64,000 nt of DNA from Azorinus chamasolen (GCA_963576725.1 OY755247.1:10644534-10708533); one strand, 5' to 3'. Positions 1 through 11,204 are shown, counted from the stretch's first letter. A program made the numbers and translations. The notes: generated from the sequence alone by a model not told the origin.

Positions 1-294
1 ATTGTACAGGTCTAATTCTATATTGTACATGTCTTGTTCTATATTGTACAGGTCTTGTTCTATATTGTACAGGTCTAATTCTATATTGTATAGGTCTTGT
101 TCTATATTGTACAGGTCTAATTCTATATTGTACATGTCTGGTTCTATATTGTACAGGTCTAATTCTATACTGTACAGGTCTGGTTCTATATTGTACAGGT
201 CTAATTCTATACTGTACAGGTCTGGTTCTATATTGTACAGGTCTAATTCTATATTGTACAGGTCTGGTTCTATACTGTACAGGTCAGAGTCTAT
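1..294. repeat. 21 bp minisatellite
   Basis: About 14 tandem copies of a 21 bp unit built on ATTGTACAGGTCTAATTCTAT. Alternate copies carry AATTCT or a GGTTCT/TGTTCT variant, so there is a weak 42 bp higher-order period. The period is a multiple of three, so the array stays open as a low-complexity frame, which I do not call a gene. A decayed copy lies at 716-763. The array continues off the left edge. Confidence 0.9.
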
Positions 295-903
295 AAATAT
301 GCTAGATTATAAAAAAAAAGACACGGACTACAAAATAATCAGTGTCTGTGATAATGTTTTATGTTTTAGCCATTGGCATCATTTTATATATACTTCATGC
401 TGTGAGACCATTGTTCGTAAAGTGTTTCGCAACTTTTATTTTTTTGAAATTTCGGAAAAGATTGTGAACTCTTATTTACAGATGCAAATGCTGTTTATCT
501 TTTTCCCATAATACATTTTTTTCACTAAACAAAATTATCTATTTCAAATCTTGAGACTTTACCATTAATATTCTTCAAATGTTCAGCATGTGGTATATGT
601 GTTGTTCTTTTATTTACTGATTAATTGTTATTTTTATTTGCTCTGTTTGTCGGAAAATAGTTGTAAAGCTAATGTTATTATGTTTACAGAACCGACTCTA
701 AATAAAGCTTCTTGTATCTTGTATATTGTACAGGTCTGATTTTATATCGTACAGATCTGATTGTCTTCTGTTACTGTTTAATACAAATATCAATTCAACA
801 TAAATTAAATTTAAATAAAACTTTAAATAAATATTCATCATGTAAAGGTTTGATAAGTATTATGTTTGGTATGTGTTTCGTTAATGCAGATGCAGAACGG
901 TCC
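295..903. other. AT-rich unique stretch
   Basis: No gene, hairpin element or splice-bounded coding segment is visible. The only structure is the decayed 21 bp minisatellite copy at 716-763. A P4 terminal fragment (TTAACCCTTTACTCC) starts at 904. Confidence 0.5.
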
Positions 904-982
904 TTTAACCCTTTACTCCATAAACATGTATGTAAGAAATAATGACATCACACATATTTTTGAATAATTAAGATTATTTTTA

Positions 983-1325
983 AAATGGTAGGTTAGGACG
1001 TCCGTAAACCGGTTTAAACCCCCAGTGGTGTTTTTGCTACTGACCGTGCCAAGGCGGTACTCTCTTTGTCATCCTTCCTTTTGTTTGCCTTGCGTCTTTG
1101 TGCTTGTGATTTTGTTCATGTGTGGAACGTTTGTCTCTGGTTCTTGTGTGTCTTTTGGTGTTTTCTGTGTTCATCTCGTGTGTGAGTGTGCGTTTGGGTG
1201 TGTGGTTGTGTGTGTATGTGTGTCATGCTGTCTATCGGTGTTTTGGTGGTGGTTGCGTCTTGTATGTGGCTTTGCCTGCTTGACTTTACTACTTTTCCAT
1301 AATAACACAGGACATGCAACCTCTG
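983..1325 (+). repeat. Dispersed repeat M, copy 1
   Basis: This begins GTTAGGACGTCCGTAAACCGG and continues into a T/G-rich tract. A second copy lies inverted at about 26786-26985 with roughly 80-85 percent identity by eye. Both are open in the same frame, which reads as a hydrophobic Cys/Val-rich peptide starting near LLLTVPRRYSLCHP. No protein family is recognised. I treat it as part of a retroelement because the second copy abuts reverse-transcriptase sequence. Confidence 0.6.
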
Positions 1326-1499
1326 GCTAGATCACGGGACCGCTCCATATTTTCGACACCAAAGTCTTTTGTCTACTAATATTCTGGTCTGCTGCACATT
1401 TCAGAGTGCGCATTTCTGGAATTTCTATTCATAGACATTATCCGAGTGTCAAATAAGTTGGATCCTCATGGGACGTCGACGTCCTGTTCTCTCATCTGA

Positions 1500-1746
1500 T
1501 TAACCCTTTCGGCGCCAAATTTCTAATTGTCGTCTGCAATCCAATGTTTGTTAGATTATTCGGTACAATAAGACAATGAGATAAATAAATGCAAACTTCA
1601 AAGAAATAAAGCACAGACATATAAATAGAGATTGAGACAAAAAGTGAAGTCCCTAATCAGACGCCGCCTTGAAAAGGCGGCGTCTGATCTGGGACTGCAC
1701 TATTTGTCATGGTGCATTTATGCGACATCGGCGGTGAAAAGGTTAA
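1500..1746. mobile_element. P2 MITE
   Basis: Family reference: ends TTAACCCTTTCGGCGCC and GGCGGTGAAAGGGTTAA, about 247 bp, TTAA at both edges (piggyBac-type target). An off-centre hairpin has the apex GCCGCCTTGAAAAGGCGGC. Other copies start near 8554, 14885, 16614, 18584 and 27757. Confidence 0.85.
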
Positions 1747-2093
1747 AAATGATTCCAAATATCACTACTCGAAATTCCATTTCTCTTAAGCGGTAAGAAA
1801 TACAGCTTTCCTACTGTAACGGAGACTTAAGTTTTATTAAGATGACAAAACATAAGATGACATTTAAGAAAGACCCGAATCAAACAAGGCCATCAACATT
1901 TTGAAAGCTGCAGTTTAATCGGAATCATAACCCCCCCCCCCCCCATATTTTTCAGTTCCAAGTACATAAACACGAAAGAGATGCATCTAAAAGTAAATAT
2001 ATAGATTATGCAGGAAAGACAACACATTAGACAACCCTGAAACAACACAAACTAACAAGAGGAGAAAAAACATACAGGCCCATTGAAAATATA
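1747..2093. other. Spacer with C run
   Basis: Unique AT-rich spacer with a homopolymer C run at about 1930-1944. No coding signal seen. Confidence 0.5.
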
Positions 2094-2480
2094 AACAAGA
2101 GCCCCGTATGCGAAATCCAGCCCTCGTCAGTTATTTCCTGAATCCGCAAAGGGAAATTACTTTGTCAAAAGAGTTATGGCCATGTGTCATAGTATAGCCC
2201 TTGTAATGATTAGCGTTGGTACGTGAAGTTTCATGGGATTATCTCGAAATGTAAAAAAGTTACGGTCAAGATTTTTTCTTTGTTATTTCTATATCCGTAA
2301 AGGGGAATTATTATGTCAAAAAGCCTTAGTAGTGGTCCTTTATCATACTGTATCCCAATATTTAAGAAGCTATCGCCAAGGTGAACCTATTTTTCACGAG
2401 GACGACAAACGCCGACGGCGTCAACGATACAGGAGAAAGATTACAGTACCTCGGCTTCTTTATGAAAATGAACGAGCTAC
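2094..2480 (+). mobile_element. Repeat O (AACAAGAGC...ACGAGCT)
   Basis: Starts AACAAGAGCCCCG and ends GAACGAGCTAC. It includes an imperfect duplication built on a segment resembling 'ccgcaaagggaaattactttgtcaaa'-type text, at 2149-2172 and 2291-2318. A second copy with the same ends (AACAAGAGCACCG to GACGAGCTAAAA) lies at 63248-63452 inside repeat K. Class unknown. Confidence 0.5.
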
Positions 2481-2611
2481 ATGTAATACCGATCCATTGT
2501 AGGTAGTTTTTACCGCCGTTATCCTAACTCTGTTCAGTTCTATTACTGGCGCAACCTTTTGATATTGAAAGTGGAAGACAGAAAATAACCTAAATAAATA
2601 ATTTCTCAAAT

Positions 2612-2724
2612 AGCCGAGTGTCAAACAGCTGGGATACTGAAGAGACGCCAATTTATTCAGCGAATTATCTGGATCGAAACCATGGGTGTGCAAATGACAG
2701 GGCATGTCTAGCAGGCGAGGGTTA
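2612..2724. mobile_element. P5-like MITE relic
   Basis: Contains GAGTGTCAAACAGCTGGGAT and GAGACGCCAA from the P5b hairpin and ends GGGTTAA. The hairpin has decayed. Confidence 0.45.
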
Positions 2725-3317
2725 ATACAAACTGTTCTAGTATTGTGTTGCGTTTAATCAATATGTTAATACATTTTATAAATGTATAGTCGTTTTCTTC
2801 TTATATGTGTTTAATTCAACAATAGTTGCTCTTTGACTGCGGAAAAAAATGTTTTTAGCTAGTTGGTTATCTCCCTAGACTGACATTAAAAGAGTGTCGG
2901 TAAATTAGACCATCTCTTCTCAAACACACTGCTGGTCAGTGCCAATTAAAAAACATGTTATAAGGTTACGGAAACGCATTTAAATGCTTTAACTGTAATA
3001 TAAATGTAAATATTTCTGGATTGAAAACTGATTTAGACAGATAAATTGAATTCAGATAGTTAGTTCTTAACATTACTTCTAAATTGCTCTATCATATTTT
3101 GTTTATCTCAATCATGTCCGATGCAGGCTATGTTTTCGAGGGAAATTGAGTTGGCGGGGAAAAGCAGAAAGCACATGAGATGATTTAGAAATCCGAGAAA
3201 TAGTTAATTGCAATAATCTTAGTCCCATCATGTAAGGTAAACTTCTGTCTGTCTGTCATCTGTCTCCAATGGATAGCTGTTATTATTTTCATTAATTCTG
3301 ATTATCGATTTTCAGAT

Positions 3318-3861
3318 AGCAGGTGTGGTTGTAATGTGTAGAAGCCTGTTTCTTGAAATGAATTTAATTAACTTATATACAGTAAAATCTAGATTATTCG
3401 AATTTTCTGAATAGAAGAATTTAGACCCTTTTAGGCAGGTGGCTGCTTAATGCATAGCGAGAGTCATGCAGAAAGCTCCTATAGGAGCTTTCTGCATGAC
3501 TTTCACAATGCATTAAGCAGCAACCTGTCTTAAAGATCGATAATAGTATGTATTTTAGTGTTCGAATATTGAGATTTTACTGTACTATAACTGTTGCGTA
3601 AGCCCATCTGTTAGAATCATATACACCAAAATTAATGGAGAGTAAGGTTGTTACTGGTAGCAGCTTGTTTCCTGAAATACATCTAATTAACTTATATACT
3701 ATAATGTAAAGCAATAAAGCTCCAATAAGCCCATATGTTTGAATCATATACACTGAACATTATTGGAGAGCAACCTTGTTATTGGTGGCAGCTTGTTTCC
3801 AGAAATAGATTCAATTAACCCATATACTATAATGCAGAGCAATAAAACTTATAAAATCTTC
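3318..3861 (+). repeat. Three ~122 bp tandem units, first split by a MITE
   Basis: Each unit contains a GCTTGTTTCCTGAAAT-type block followed by ATTAACTTATATACTATAA. Units two and three (about 3605-3727 and 3728-3850) are uninterrupted. Unit one carries the TA-flanked G element of 3378-3584. The uninterrupted units serve as a direct empty-site control. Confidence 0.7.
3378..3584. mobile_element. G-type (pogo-like) MITE
   Basis: TA-flanked, ends CAGTAAAATCTAGATTATTC and ...TTGAGATTTTACTG. The internal near-perfect hairpin contains GCTTAATGCA and the apex AGCTCCTATAGGAGCT. The target TA duplication is proven by the two unfilled neighbouring tandem units. Confidence 0.8.
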
Positions 3862-4062
3862 TTCACGCTTTTGCAAACAGAGTAGACCGAGATCAGACAC
3901 CTAATGTAGGAGTCATCTGATCAGGGTTTGCTCTGTTTGCTTGTGGAATTATAAGAGATCTGACCCTACAGTTTCTATCAATACACATATGCCATTATAC
4001 AAATTAACGTAATAAATATGCATGATGTCATTATACCCTACATGGATTCTATACAGGGAAAT
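3860..4062. mobile_element. P4 MITE, ends decayed
   Basis: The hairpin begins TTTTGCAAACAGAGTAGACC and closes CAGGGTTTGCTCTGTTTGC. The apex is degraded to CCTAATGTAGG. Confidence 0.65.
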
Positions 4063-4079
4063 GAATAACTCTTTGGATT

Positions 4080-5400
4080 CTCTCTGATTACCTGCACTGC
4101 GTTCATGCAGTTTGAATCCAGATTAAAATGTGGGTCTTATCCTAGGTCCAAATAACTATTCACTCAGACTTTACTTCTGCAATTGTTAAAGTATTATTTT
4201 ACGTAAACAATCAAGTGAGATTTGAGATTATATTTTTAATTAGCATACTTACTTAGACAACTGTAATTTACTTCATTCAGGGATTCAATGTTTTGTTTCT
4301 GAAGTTGTTGAAAGCACATAATATGGTATTGTTTCTATGACAGATTTTGTTGATTCATTGCGGCGTTAATATCTCTGTCGTGTAAATTGTTCAAAGGAGC
4401 ACCCATTTTCAGAATATATGTATTATAATTTAATGACCGACATTACATGATTTTGATTGCTGGTATTACTTCTATTTCAGTAGCTAAGTTTTTGCAGTTA
4501 CAAATTATTGCCGCTTGTATTATAATTGTTTATCTTCTTTGTGGGGGTTTTTTGTAACAAAGACTAACAAAGATGAAAGATACATTTCTGTTAATATTTC
4601 TATTGAAAAGTATTAGGTTGCCCTGTGTCAGATTTGCTCCATCTCCAAATAGAGCAGTACACATCTAAAAAAATGTTCAGCTTTTTTTCTCCAAATGAAA
4701 AATTGCGAATAATTATAAACTCTGTCATAAAGTATATTTATTTTTTACATTTCCAAACACTGTTTGTCAGTACGAACATGCATATATAAATCCTGTGTGT
4801 TAATAATAAGAAATGATAATGGCATGATCCGTTAAATTTAAAACTTTGCGAGCAGTTTTCTCCAAAGTTGAAAAATGGTAGATGCAGCATTGGTTCCACT
4901 CGAGCGACGAAATGGCGTTATTAACATTAAAAAAGTAGTGGGAACTGTTTTTCAGATTTGAGTTCGCTGGGTAGGATTAATGCGGTAAATTGACACACAT
5001 AATGATGTTTTATTGGTTAAATAATAAGGGCTACAAGAGCCCCTAATTCGTTTTAGAATGCATCTAAACAGCATATAAGAAAGTACCAATTTTAAAAAAA
5101 CGAGCATTGGAGGAGACACTTGTCTTATACCCACAACATCGCTTCTAGGCGACTCCGGGCCCCAATCTTCAAAACTTGTCTACGCACCTGGCTATAACAC
5201 CGAAGAATTTAACCCCCTCCCCCAGAAATAATCATTGGCTAGGAGAAATATGAGAGTGTTAGTATTGCCTTGAAACGGTCAGTGACAAATGCAACTGCTG
5301 GTCAAAACATCAATGTGATTCATCAGCAACTGCGTTACAATCTGTTGATTATTAATTGAATGCGTTTATTTACATTATACAGAAATTTACTGCCTTGTAG
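4080..5400. other. Unique AT-rich intergenic or intronic spacer
   Basis: I see no hairpin element, tandem repeat or splice-bounded coding exon here on either strand. I looked specifically on the minus strand for the missing TM6 and TM7 exons of the receptor gene and found none. Confidence 0.45.
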
Positions 5401-5560
5401 AAAAATTACTCTCCAGGAGAGTACATATTCTATGACAGGAGTCCATATTCTACGGGAGGGGAGTCCATATTCTATGTAGAATATGGACCGGGGACTACCT
5501 TTTTCTACGTCGAATATGGACTGGGGAGTACAAATTCTACGGGAGTACAAATTCGTCATT
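5400..5560. repeat. Short inverted/direct repeat cluster
   Basis: The motif GTCCATATTCTA(C/T) recurs several times. A perfect 26-base palindrome centred near 5474 (GTCCATATTCTAT / GTAGAATATGGAC) sits among direct copies of GGGAGTACAAATTC. Confidence 0.5.
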
Positions 5561-5672
5561 CCACCAGCTGAAAACAGGGATGTTCCTCTAGATCTACCAA
5601 GCACATGGGACTAGGGTTGAAACTCTACCCGCATTTCAGGCACTTACGGGATGTGGTGACCTCATATATTGG

Positions 5673-5936
5673 ATGACAAAGCAACAAAACATGCTGATTT
5701 TTTCCCTAGGGGATTACAACCTTTTCAAAGATCTGAGCAATGGTGAATTGACAAATAAGGATGAAAAGTCTAAGGTTTACGGCATGTCCAATAAGGACAC
5801 TCTAAATGAGGCAAGATCACAGATGTTCGTTAAATCATTTTTTCCAGATTACCTACAAGTGCAGCTCTGTGCTTCCATTTCAATATCATTCATTATCAAG
5901 CTGCAGTATGGAGGCATGCTCATAAATGACGACTAG
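5673..5936 (+). pseudogene. Unidentified 87-codon open frame, probably relic
   Basis: The frame starts MTKQQNMLIF and includes NEARSQMFVK. The ...ARxxMFxK pattern faintly recalls proteins carried by repeats in molluscan genomes, but I cannot name it. It ends in a stop with no neighbouring splice signal. I regard it as an old fragment rather than a functional gene. Confidence 0.2.
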
Positions 5937-6402
5937 GTTTGCTTTTCTAAGAAGAAATCGGACCGAATATGGAAGAAAGCTCACCGTTTCCTTTCTTATT
6001 GGGTCTACCGGCAGTTCCTAGGTCTTGCATGGAACCTATCCCCGGCAAGTACATTTGTATACCACAAGGTGCATGTTTGCATACTGCCAATGCAGGAAGG
6101 TCCGTATTGGATAATATGTGTCACAAGTATTTGTGAGATAATCAGGTTGTTACGCAAAATGTATACACTTCGACAAGTTAGTTAGTTAGTTCGCGCATTT
6201 GTATATGCAATCGTGTTTATATGTTTTTTGGATTTTATACATATGTTCATTTTAATGAATAATTTCAATGTACTTGTCTCAAAAAGGCCAGACAACTTTA
6301 GCATTAGTGAATAATTATGCATGCTTTCGATGTACAAAAAAGGCGATGCCAGCATGAGACCAACATTTGTTCTAGAAGGGAAACACTTCCTGATGATTAT
6401 TA

Positions 6403-6475
6403 CGTATATGTATGTACGTGTGTGCGTGCTTGCGCACACGCACCGTGGCTGAGTGCGTGCTTGTGTGTGCGGGCT
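6403..6475. repeat. Alternating purine-pyrimidine GT/GC tract
   Basis: Runs of GTGTGCGTGC, GCGCACACGC and GTGTGTGCGG alternate purine and pyrimidine over about 70 bases. Confidence 0.6.
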
Positions 6476-6691
6476 TGTTCTGTGTTCCACTGAATAGATA
6501 TTTTACTCAGATGTATTTTCCGTTGTTATAAAAAAATCAGTAAACAATTCCTACGTTTTGATTATTATTATTCATAGGCGGCAATTTTGTGTTCCGCCAT
6601 CTTCCCGTTATAATTATATGATTACGATACAGCTTGGCAGGCAGCCAACGTTTATAAATCCTTAATTATTTTTAACACTTGAAATCAGTCT

Positions 6692-6900
6692 TTAACCCAT
6701 TACCTCATAGGTTATTTTTAGACCCAACATCTTTGAACAAATCTACCTAAAAGGACATTTTTAGAATTTTGTAGTTTGAAACCATTGCGATAAATAGAGC
6801 ATTTGCTCCTATAGGAGAAAATGCTCTATTTATCACAATGGTTTCACAAAGTGACTTTTACAGAGTTGTCAAAAGTCGTCAATATCAGGGAATGGGTTAA
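6692..6900. mobile_element. P1 MITE
   Basis: Family reference: TTAACCCATT at one end and AATGGGTTAA at the other, 210-230 bp. The hairpin arm reads AAACCATTGTGATAAATAG and AGCATTTGCTCC, with apex CTCCTATAGGAG. One flank reads CTTTTACAGAGxxGTCAAAA and the other reads TTTAGAATTTTGTAGTTT. This is the commonest family here, with about 18 copies. Confidence 0.9.
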
Positions 6901-7330
6901 ATAATGTCAATTTTACTGCTATATAGAACGTGTATAATTGTTTGGCTGCAAACAGTGTTTATCGGCGGCCATTTTGTTTTACCACCATTTTAGCTTAACC
7001 CTTGGGGTATAATTTGGAATGCAAATAAAAAAAATAAGCTTTAAAAAGCTGTCTTCCATTGGTCGTTTGTACATTTTAAAAGAACATTTTAATGTTACAT
7101 CCAGATATTCGGTGTAGTGTATCCTTGCTTGGCTGGGAATAGTGCTTGTTTGCGGACATTTTGTTTTCCGCCATTTGGTATCTTAAAAACGGAAGATATA
7201 GCTTAGCAAATGGCATATTCGTATTCAGCACACCCAAATTATGTAGAAAAAACTGTTTGTCAACTTACAACATAAAATGCCTACTACTCTTTCAATTTTC
7301 ACAATTTCTAGAAATCCGATTAGACTATTA

Positions 7331-7400
7331 TAACTATTTTGTCCATAAATGCTCAGTAGGTATTGACATTTGGAATAAACATAGAACAGGGAAAGGGTAA
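7331..7400. mobile_element. P4b terminal fragment
   Basis: Ends AGAACAGGGAAAGGGTAA, matching the P4b terminus at 37463. The hairpin is absent. Confidence 0.5.
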
Positions 7401-7509
7401 CACACCCATAATTAGACCTCGTTTTGATGGCCGATTATGACAGGTTTTTCTTGTAAATGACTATTTCGTTTTTAAATTGACAAATTTTCGTAGAAAAATG
7501 AATACTCAC

Positions 7510-7576
7510 CGCCAAACAGAGCAGGTTCGGTATATACATAATCCACTCGTACCAGTCAATGTTATGCACCCAGCAA
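7510..7576 (-). CDS. Class B GPCR exon: second extracellular loop and TM5
   Basis: A 67-nt exon on the minus strand, bounded by acceptor TTTTGCAG and donor GTGAGTATT. One nucleotide completes the codon left open by the TM4 exon; 22 codons follow and it ends in phase 0. It reads CWVHNIDWYEWI then MYIPNLLCLA. The CW pair carries the conserved extracellular-loop-2 cysteine of class B receptors, which disulfide-bonds to the top of TM3. The rest is the start of TM5. The 67-nt length matches the short exon found at this place in many class B genes (family knowledge). The next exon should start in phase 0 and encode the rest of TM5 and TM6. I could not find it between 1 and 7509. Confidence 0.85.
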
Positions 7577-7664
7577 CTGCAAAACATCACCAGTTCTGTG
7601 TTCAGTCAAAGGTTACACCAACAACTGTTGACAACAGCTCGTAACGTTAATCATATGAATTGTC

Positions 7665-7910
7665 TTAACCTTTTTACATAATCAGTATTCATGTGAATAT
7701 TATTGACGTCATGAATATCAATTTGATGGAGTTTTATAATAGTATATGAACCCCCACCTCTTGCAGAACCTGACCATGCAAAAATGGTAGAATTAGATCT
7801 AAATCATTCCATAAGGTAACAGAGAAGACCCTGGCCCGACGGATGATAGAGGAACCATCTGGCTTGTCTTCTCTGTTTCCAAAGACGTTAAAAGGCGTTT
7901 TATAGGGTAA
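7665..7910. mobile_element. P4 MITE, diverged
   Basis: Starts TTAACCTTTTTACATAATCA with a GACGTCATGAATATCAA block and ends TATAGGGTAA. The hairpin retains GAAGACCCTGGCCCGACGG and TCTTCTCTGTTTCC but lost its apex. Confidence 0.6.
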
Positions 7911-8043
7911 CAGGTCACAATTTTGACCCCTCAGATAAAACCCGTTACGAATTGTTGCTGAAAGATACGAGAGTTATGCGAACGTTACCCTGAACTAAAA
8001 GCACGAGTGCATTCACTCCACCAGAGTACCCGTATACAGAGCT

Positions 8044-8190
8044 ACAGATAAAGGTGCGTACCCAAATACTAAAATCGTCATTTCTCCACCAAACCCCATA
8101 CTATGACCACTCTTTAGAATCGTTTCTTCGAGACGATTCTAAAGAGTGGTCACAGTATAGGTTTGGTGGAGAAATTAAGGAGTTATTCTG
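8044..8190. mobile_element. H MITE
   Basis: Family reference: outer end ACAGATAAAGGTGCGTACTC, then TTTCTCCACCAAACCC. The hairpin reads GACCACTCTTTAGAATCGT, apex CTTCGAG, and returns to GGTTTGGTGGAGAAAT. The second outer end is lost in this copy. Intact copies show the inverted end ACGCACCTTATCTG. Confidence 0.75.
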
Positions 8191-8283
8191 CGTGTAGTTA
8201 GACATACTCGGTATACGAGATATCAGCAGCCAACAGTACAGTAGAACCTCTAAATGGATAAACATAGGTGTATTAAATTATAT

Positions 8284-8482
8284 AAATGCGCATTTCTACA
8301 CCTTTGCAAACAGAATAGATCCAGATAAGACGGCTACTGCAGAAGCAGTCTGCTCTGTTTGCTTGTGATATGATATAGATACGATTCAACAGTTTCTTTT
8401 ATCTGCTATTTTAACAATTGATTTAATTAAAATGTATGATGTCCATTATTTCTACATTGAATATTCAACAGGGAAAAGACTA
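8284..8482. mobile_element. P4 MITE
   Basis: The hairpin runs from CCTTTGCAAACAGAATAGAT to CTGCTCTGTTTGCTTGTG. The apex is altered to CTACTGCAGAAG. Confidence 0.65.
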
Positions 8483-8553
8483 AAACCTCAGCAGTGTGCT
8501 TCTTTTGAGTGATTTTGCTGTGTTACTGTATTTAAATGTACAGTACAATTTCT

Positions 8554-8800
8554 TACAACCCTTTCACCGCCGAAGTCGCATAAATGCACCACGACAAATA
8601 GTGCAGTCCCAGATCAGACGCCGCCTTTTCAAGGCGGCGTCTGATCTGGGACTTCACTATTTGTCTCAATCTCTATTTCTATATATGTGCTTTATTCCTT
8701 TGAAGTTTGCATTTATTTATATTATTTCCTTATTTTACCGAATGATTTAACAAAATTGGATTGCAGACGACAATTAGAAATTTGGCACCGAAAGGGTTAC
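8554..8800. mobile_element. P2 MITE, inverted
   Basis: Full length, opposite orientation to the copy at 1500. The outer TTAA is mutated to TTACAA at the left and to GGGTTAC at the right. Confidence 0.8.
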
Positions 8801-9049
8801 GAAGTTTAATTTCAATTTTGAACAAAGACAGTAGCTAAATGCATCGGAGATTTCTGTCTTTTTTTCGCTCTACAATAAGCAGCCACTTGCTCTTAAAGAT
8901 CACTGTGTTTATATCAACCATTTCCCTGTTGTATGTTTATTCCGAATTTAAATACCTACTGAATATTCATTGACAAAATAGTTATAATGAAATATGTAAG
9001 GTGGAACATTGTAGCCACTTTAGAAACTAAGGAAATAGATCTAATATTC

Positions 9050-9265
9050 TGAAAATGGGTGATCCTTCGAAAGCAAAAGTAGAAGTGCAAAAAGAGAAAA
9101 TTGCAGACTCGGTTTTATTGAGTCTGTTCATGAGTAGAAGTTAAAAGTGAAACACCACTCACGCCCACTAGCACCGGCTTAAGCAGTATTCAATTTTCAA
9201 AACGATCAACATCAAAACTAATGATCCCGAAGGACCAGAAAATATAACAACACTGAGGATGAAGT
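9050..9265 (+). repeat. Repeat K
   Basis: Contains GAGAAAATTGCAGACTCGG, TTATTGAGTCTGTTCATGA, CACTAGCACCGGCTTAAGC and ATAACAACACTGAGGATGAA. Copies at 54418, 58199 and 63160 show it is a unit of about 290 bp that can occur head to tail. Confidence 0.65.
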
Positions 9266-9351
9266 AGATCATTAGCAAACAGAGCAGACCTTGATCAGAC
9301 GGCTCCTACAGCAAATCCATGAAAATGCGTTTATATGAAGGAAAGGGTTAA
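9266..9351. mobile_element. P4 half-element
   Basis: Only one hairpin arm (GCAAACAGAGCAGACC...GACGGCTCCTAC) and the GAAAGGGTTAA end remain. It directly abuts repeat K. Confidence 0.6.
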
Positions 9352-9537
9352 ATGGTTGCTATAAAGAAGATAAACTGTATATAATAATGAGAGCAAACGT
9401 TTTAGTGATTATGAAATAAGGGAACGCATTTAGCAATCTGCCTATGGAGTCTTTTGGGATATGTGTATGTTTTTTCTCAGATCAAAATGATTGACAGAGT
9501 ATCTGCGGATATAGGCTGTTGAACTAAGCTTTTGAAA

Positions 9538-9786
9538 TTAACCCTTCGCTTGCTATTCACGTCAATATACCTACCTGTAAATAGTGAAGACCAAGATGAG
9601 ACAGCTCCTTCAGGAGCTGTCTCATCTGGGTCTGTACTCTTTACAAGTTGATTGTGCAACCAGTGCACTCCACAGCACTGATTGCACAGTGAAATACGTG
9701 TACACAGTGAAGATTTATGTAATTATACAACAGGGCATGGGTAAAGAAGGAGAAATGTATTTTAAAATTCAGCAAGAGAAGGGTAA
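9538..9786. mobile_element. P3 MITE
   Basis: Family reference: TTAACCCTTCGCTTGCTATT at one end and CAGCAAGAGAAGGGTTAA at the other, about 250 bp. A hairpin lies near one end (CTGTAAATAGTGAAGACC, apex CTCCTGCAGGAG). A 100 bp arm follows with ATACAACAGGGCATGGGTAA. This copy ends 32 nt from the receptor TM4 exon. Confidence 0.85.
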
Positions 9787-9818
9787 CTATTGAAATAAAC
9801 TACTGAAAACTGGTTTAC

Positions 9819-9885
9819 CTCTGATTGAAGTCCACATTGGTCGCCCGTATAGTTGAGTAAATAACAGCTGGAACCCAGCTTCCAA
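9819..9885 (-). CDS. Class B GPCR exon: TM4
   Basis: A 67-nt exon on the minus strand between a pyrimidine-rich acceptor (TTTTCTTTACTTCAG) and donor GTAAACC. Two nucleotides complete the codon opened by the TM3 exon, 21 codons follow, and two nucleotides remain. The AG left over joins the T opening the TM5 exon to give serine. It reads GSWVPAVIYSTIRATNVDFNQ, which is TM4 with the conserved GW...P pattern when joined to the preceding FGW. Vertebrate relatives often use 61 nt here; this exon is two codons longer, so the exact acceptor is slightly less certain than the frame. MITE P3 ends only 32 nt beyond the donor. Confidence 0.8.
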
Positions 9886-9998
9886 CTGAAGTAAAGAAAA
9901 TGGAAAACAGCTTTACGTGTTGCTCTTTGAACGTAACATCATTGTAATTGTAATGTGGAAAACAAAACACAAATCAACTTTCGTCTAATACCATTTTT

Positions 9999-10590
9999 AA
10001 CCCGTTACTCCGTGACTATTAATGTAGAAATACTGCAAGAATAGATATGCATTACCTGAACAATTTACTCCAGAAACATGCTTTTCTATGCCTTTGCAAA
10101 CAGAGTAGACCCAGACTGGTCAGGGTCTGCTCCGTTTGCTTATGGTATGCATGTAGTATATATATGATTTTACAGTTTCTGCCATTGTGTTCATGTGTCA
10201 TTATAAAAATATAAACTACTTACCATGTAAGTACAGTTGAACTTCGATTTCTCGAACTCGGATAACTCGAACTTTGATATAACTCGAACTAAAAATTCGG
10301 TCCTTCCAAAATGTACAATATAGAATTGTTCTAAAATATATCACTACATACATCTAGAAACACATGTAACAGCTTAATGGAAGTCTAAAGTTATGCTGAA
10401 AGCTCCTGCATAATTACTTTAGACCTGCATTAAGCTGTGAACTTGAGATATTGGTCAGATTGAAAATCGGATGACTAGAACTTCTGTTATCTCGAACTAA
10501 TTTTTATGGTCCCTTAAAGTTCGAGATATCGAAGTTCAACTGTACTCGCTTGTCTTTATTTCTGACATGAATATACACGGAGTAAAGGGT
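9999..10590. mobile_element. P4 MITE split by F element
   Basis: The P4 hairpin (CCTTTGCAAACAGAGTAGAC to CTGCTCCGTTTGCTTATG) is followed by the F insertion at 10232-10544. P4 resumes as GACATGAATATACACGGAGT and ends AAAGGGTTTAG. Confidence 0.65.
10232..10544. mobile_element. F (pogo/Tigger-like) MITE
   Basis: Family reference: TA-flanked; the outer ends read CAGTTGAACTTCGATATCTC followed by GAACTCGGATAACTCGAAC, with long inverted repeats on the other side. The internal hairpin contains CAGCTTAATG. CAGT ends with a TA target are typical of pogo/Tigger elements (family knowledge). This copy's hairpin has lost most of one arm. Confidence 0.85.
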
Positions 10591-10737
10591 TTAGTAGCTC
10601 CAACATGGTTGTAACGCTATTAAAATAGTCATGCATTTCATGATAACGTGCACTGTTCTCGGTAATGTTTTCTTCTTCTTCTGAACTGTCCAAAATACAG
10701 TTGGCAAATGCTCCGTTTCATTTCAAATACAATTTAA

Positions 10738-10945
10738 TCGATATCTCGAATAACTCGGATAACTCCTGTAGGAGCTTTCAGCATTACTTTCCACCTGCAT
10801 TAAGCTTCCACATATTTTTCTTTATATGCGTAGTTATACATTTTAGAACAACTCTGTGTTGTAAATTTTGGAATGACCGAACTTTTACTTTGAGTTATCC
10901 CGAGTTCGAGTTATCCGAGTTCGATATATCGAAGTTCAACCGTAT
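10738..10945. mobile_element. F MITE, 5' truncated
   Basis: Keeps TCGATATCTCGAATAACTCG, an apex CTCCTGTAGGAG and the full right end ATATCGAAGTTCAACCGTA. Confidence 0.75.
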
Positions 10946-11204
10946 TTGAAACACGCTCGTTGTTTAAGGTTTTATAATTATGTCTGCCTTTTTCGTACCC
11001 AATATGATGTTTTATATTTCTTTTTGTAGTTCTTTCTTTTCTTCTTCATAAAATAACTTAATTGTTGTCCTTCCGTCTTCCTGTCATCGATTAATTGCCC
11101 ATTTATGTAAACAGATGTTCTGTATTTTTTCTTACAGTATTTTACAGTAACATCATAGTGTGCACAGTGTGATCAATTAGTCAGTCACAAGATAACGTTT
11201 CTAT

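Noticed and set aside
2..511. 169-residue open frame with ILYRSNS repeats
   Set aside because: It is the translation of a 21 bp minisatellite plus AT-rich flank. The period is divisible by three, so openness is automatic.
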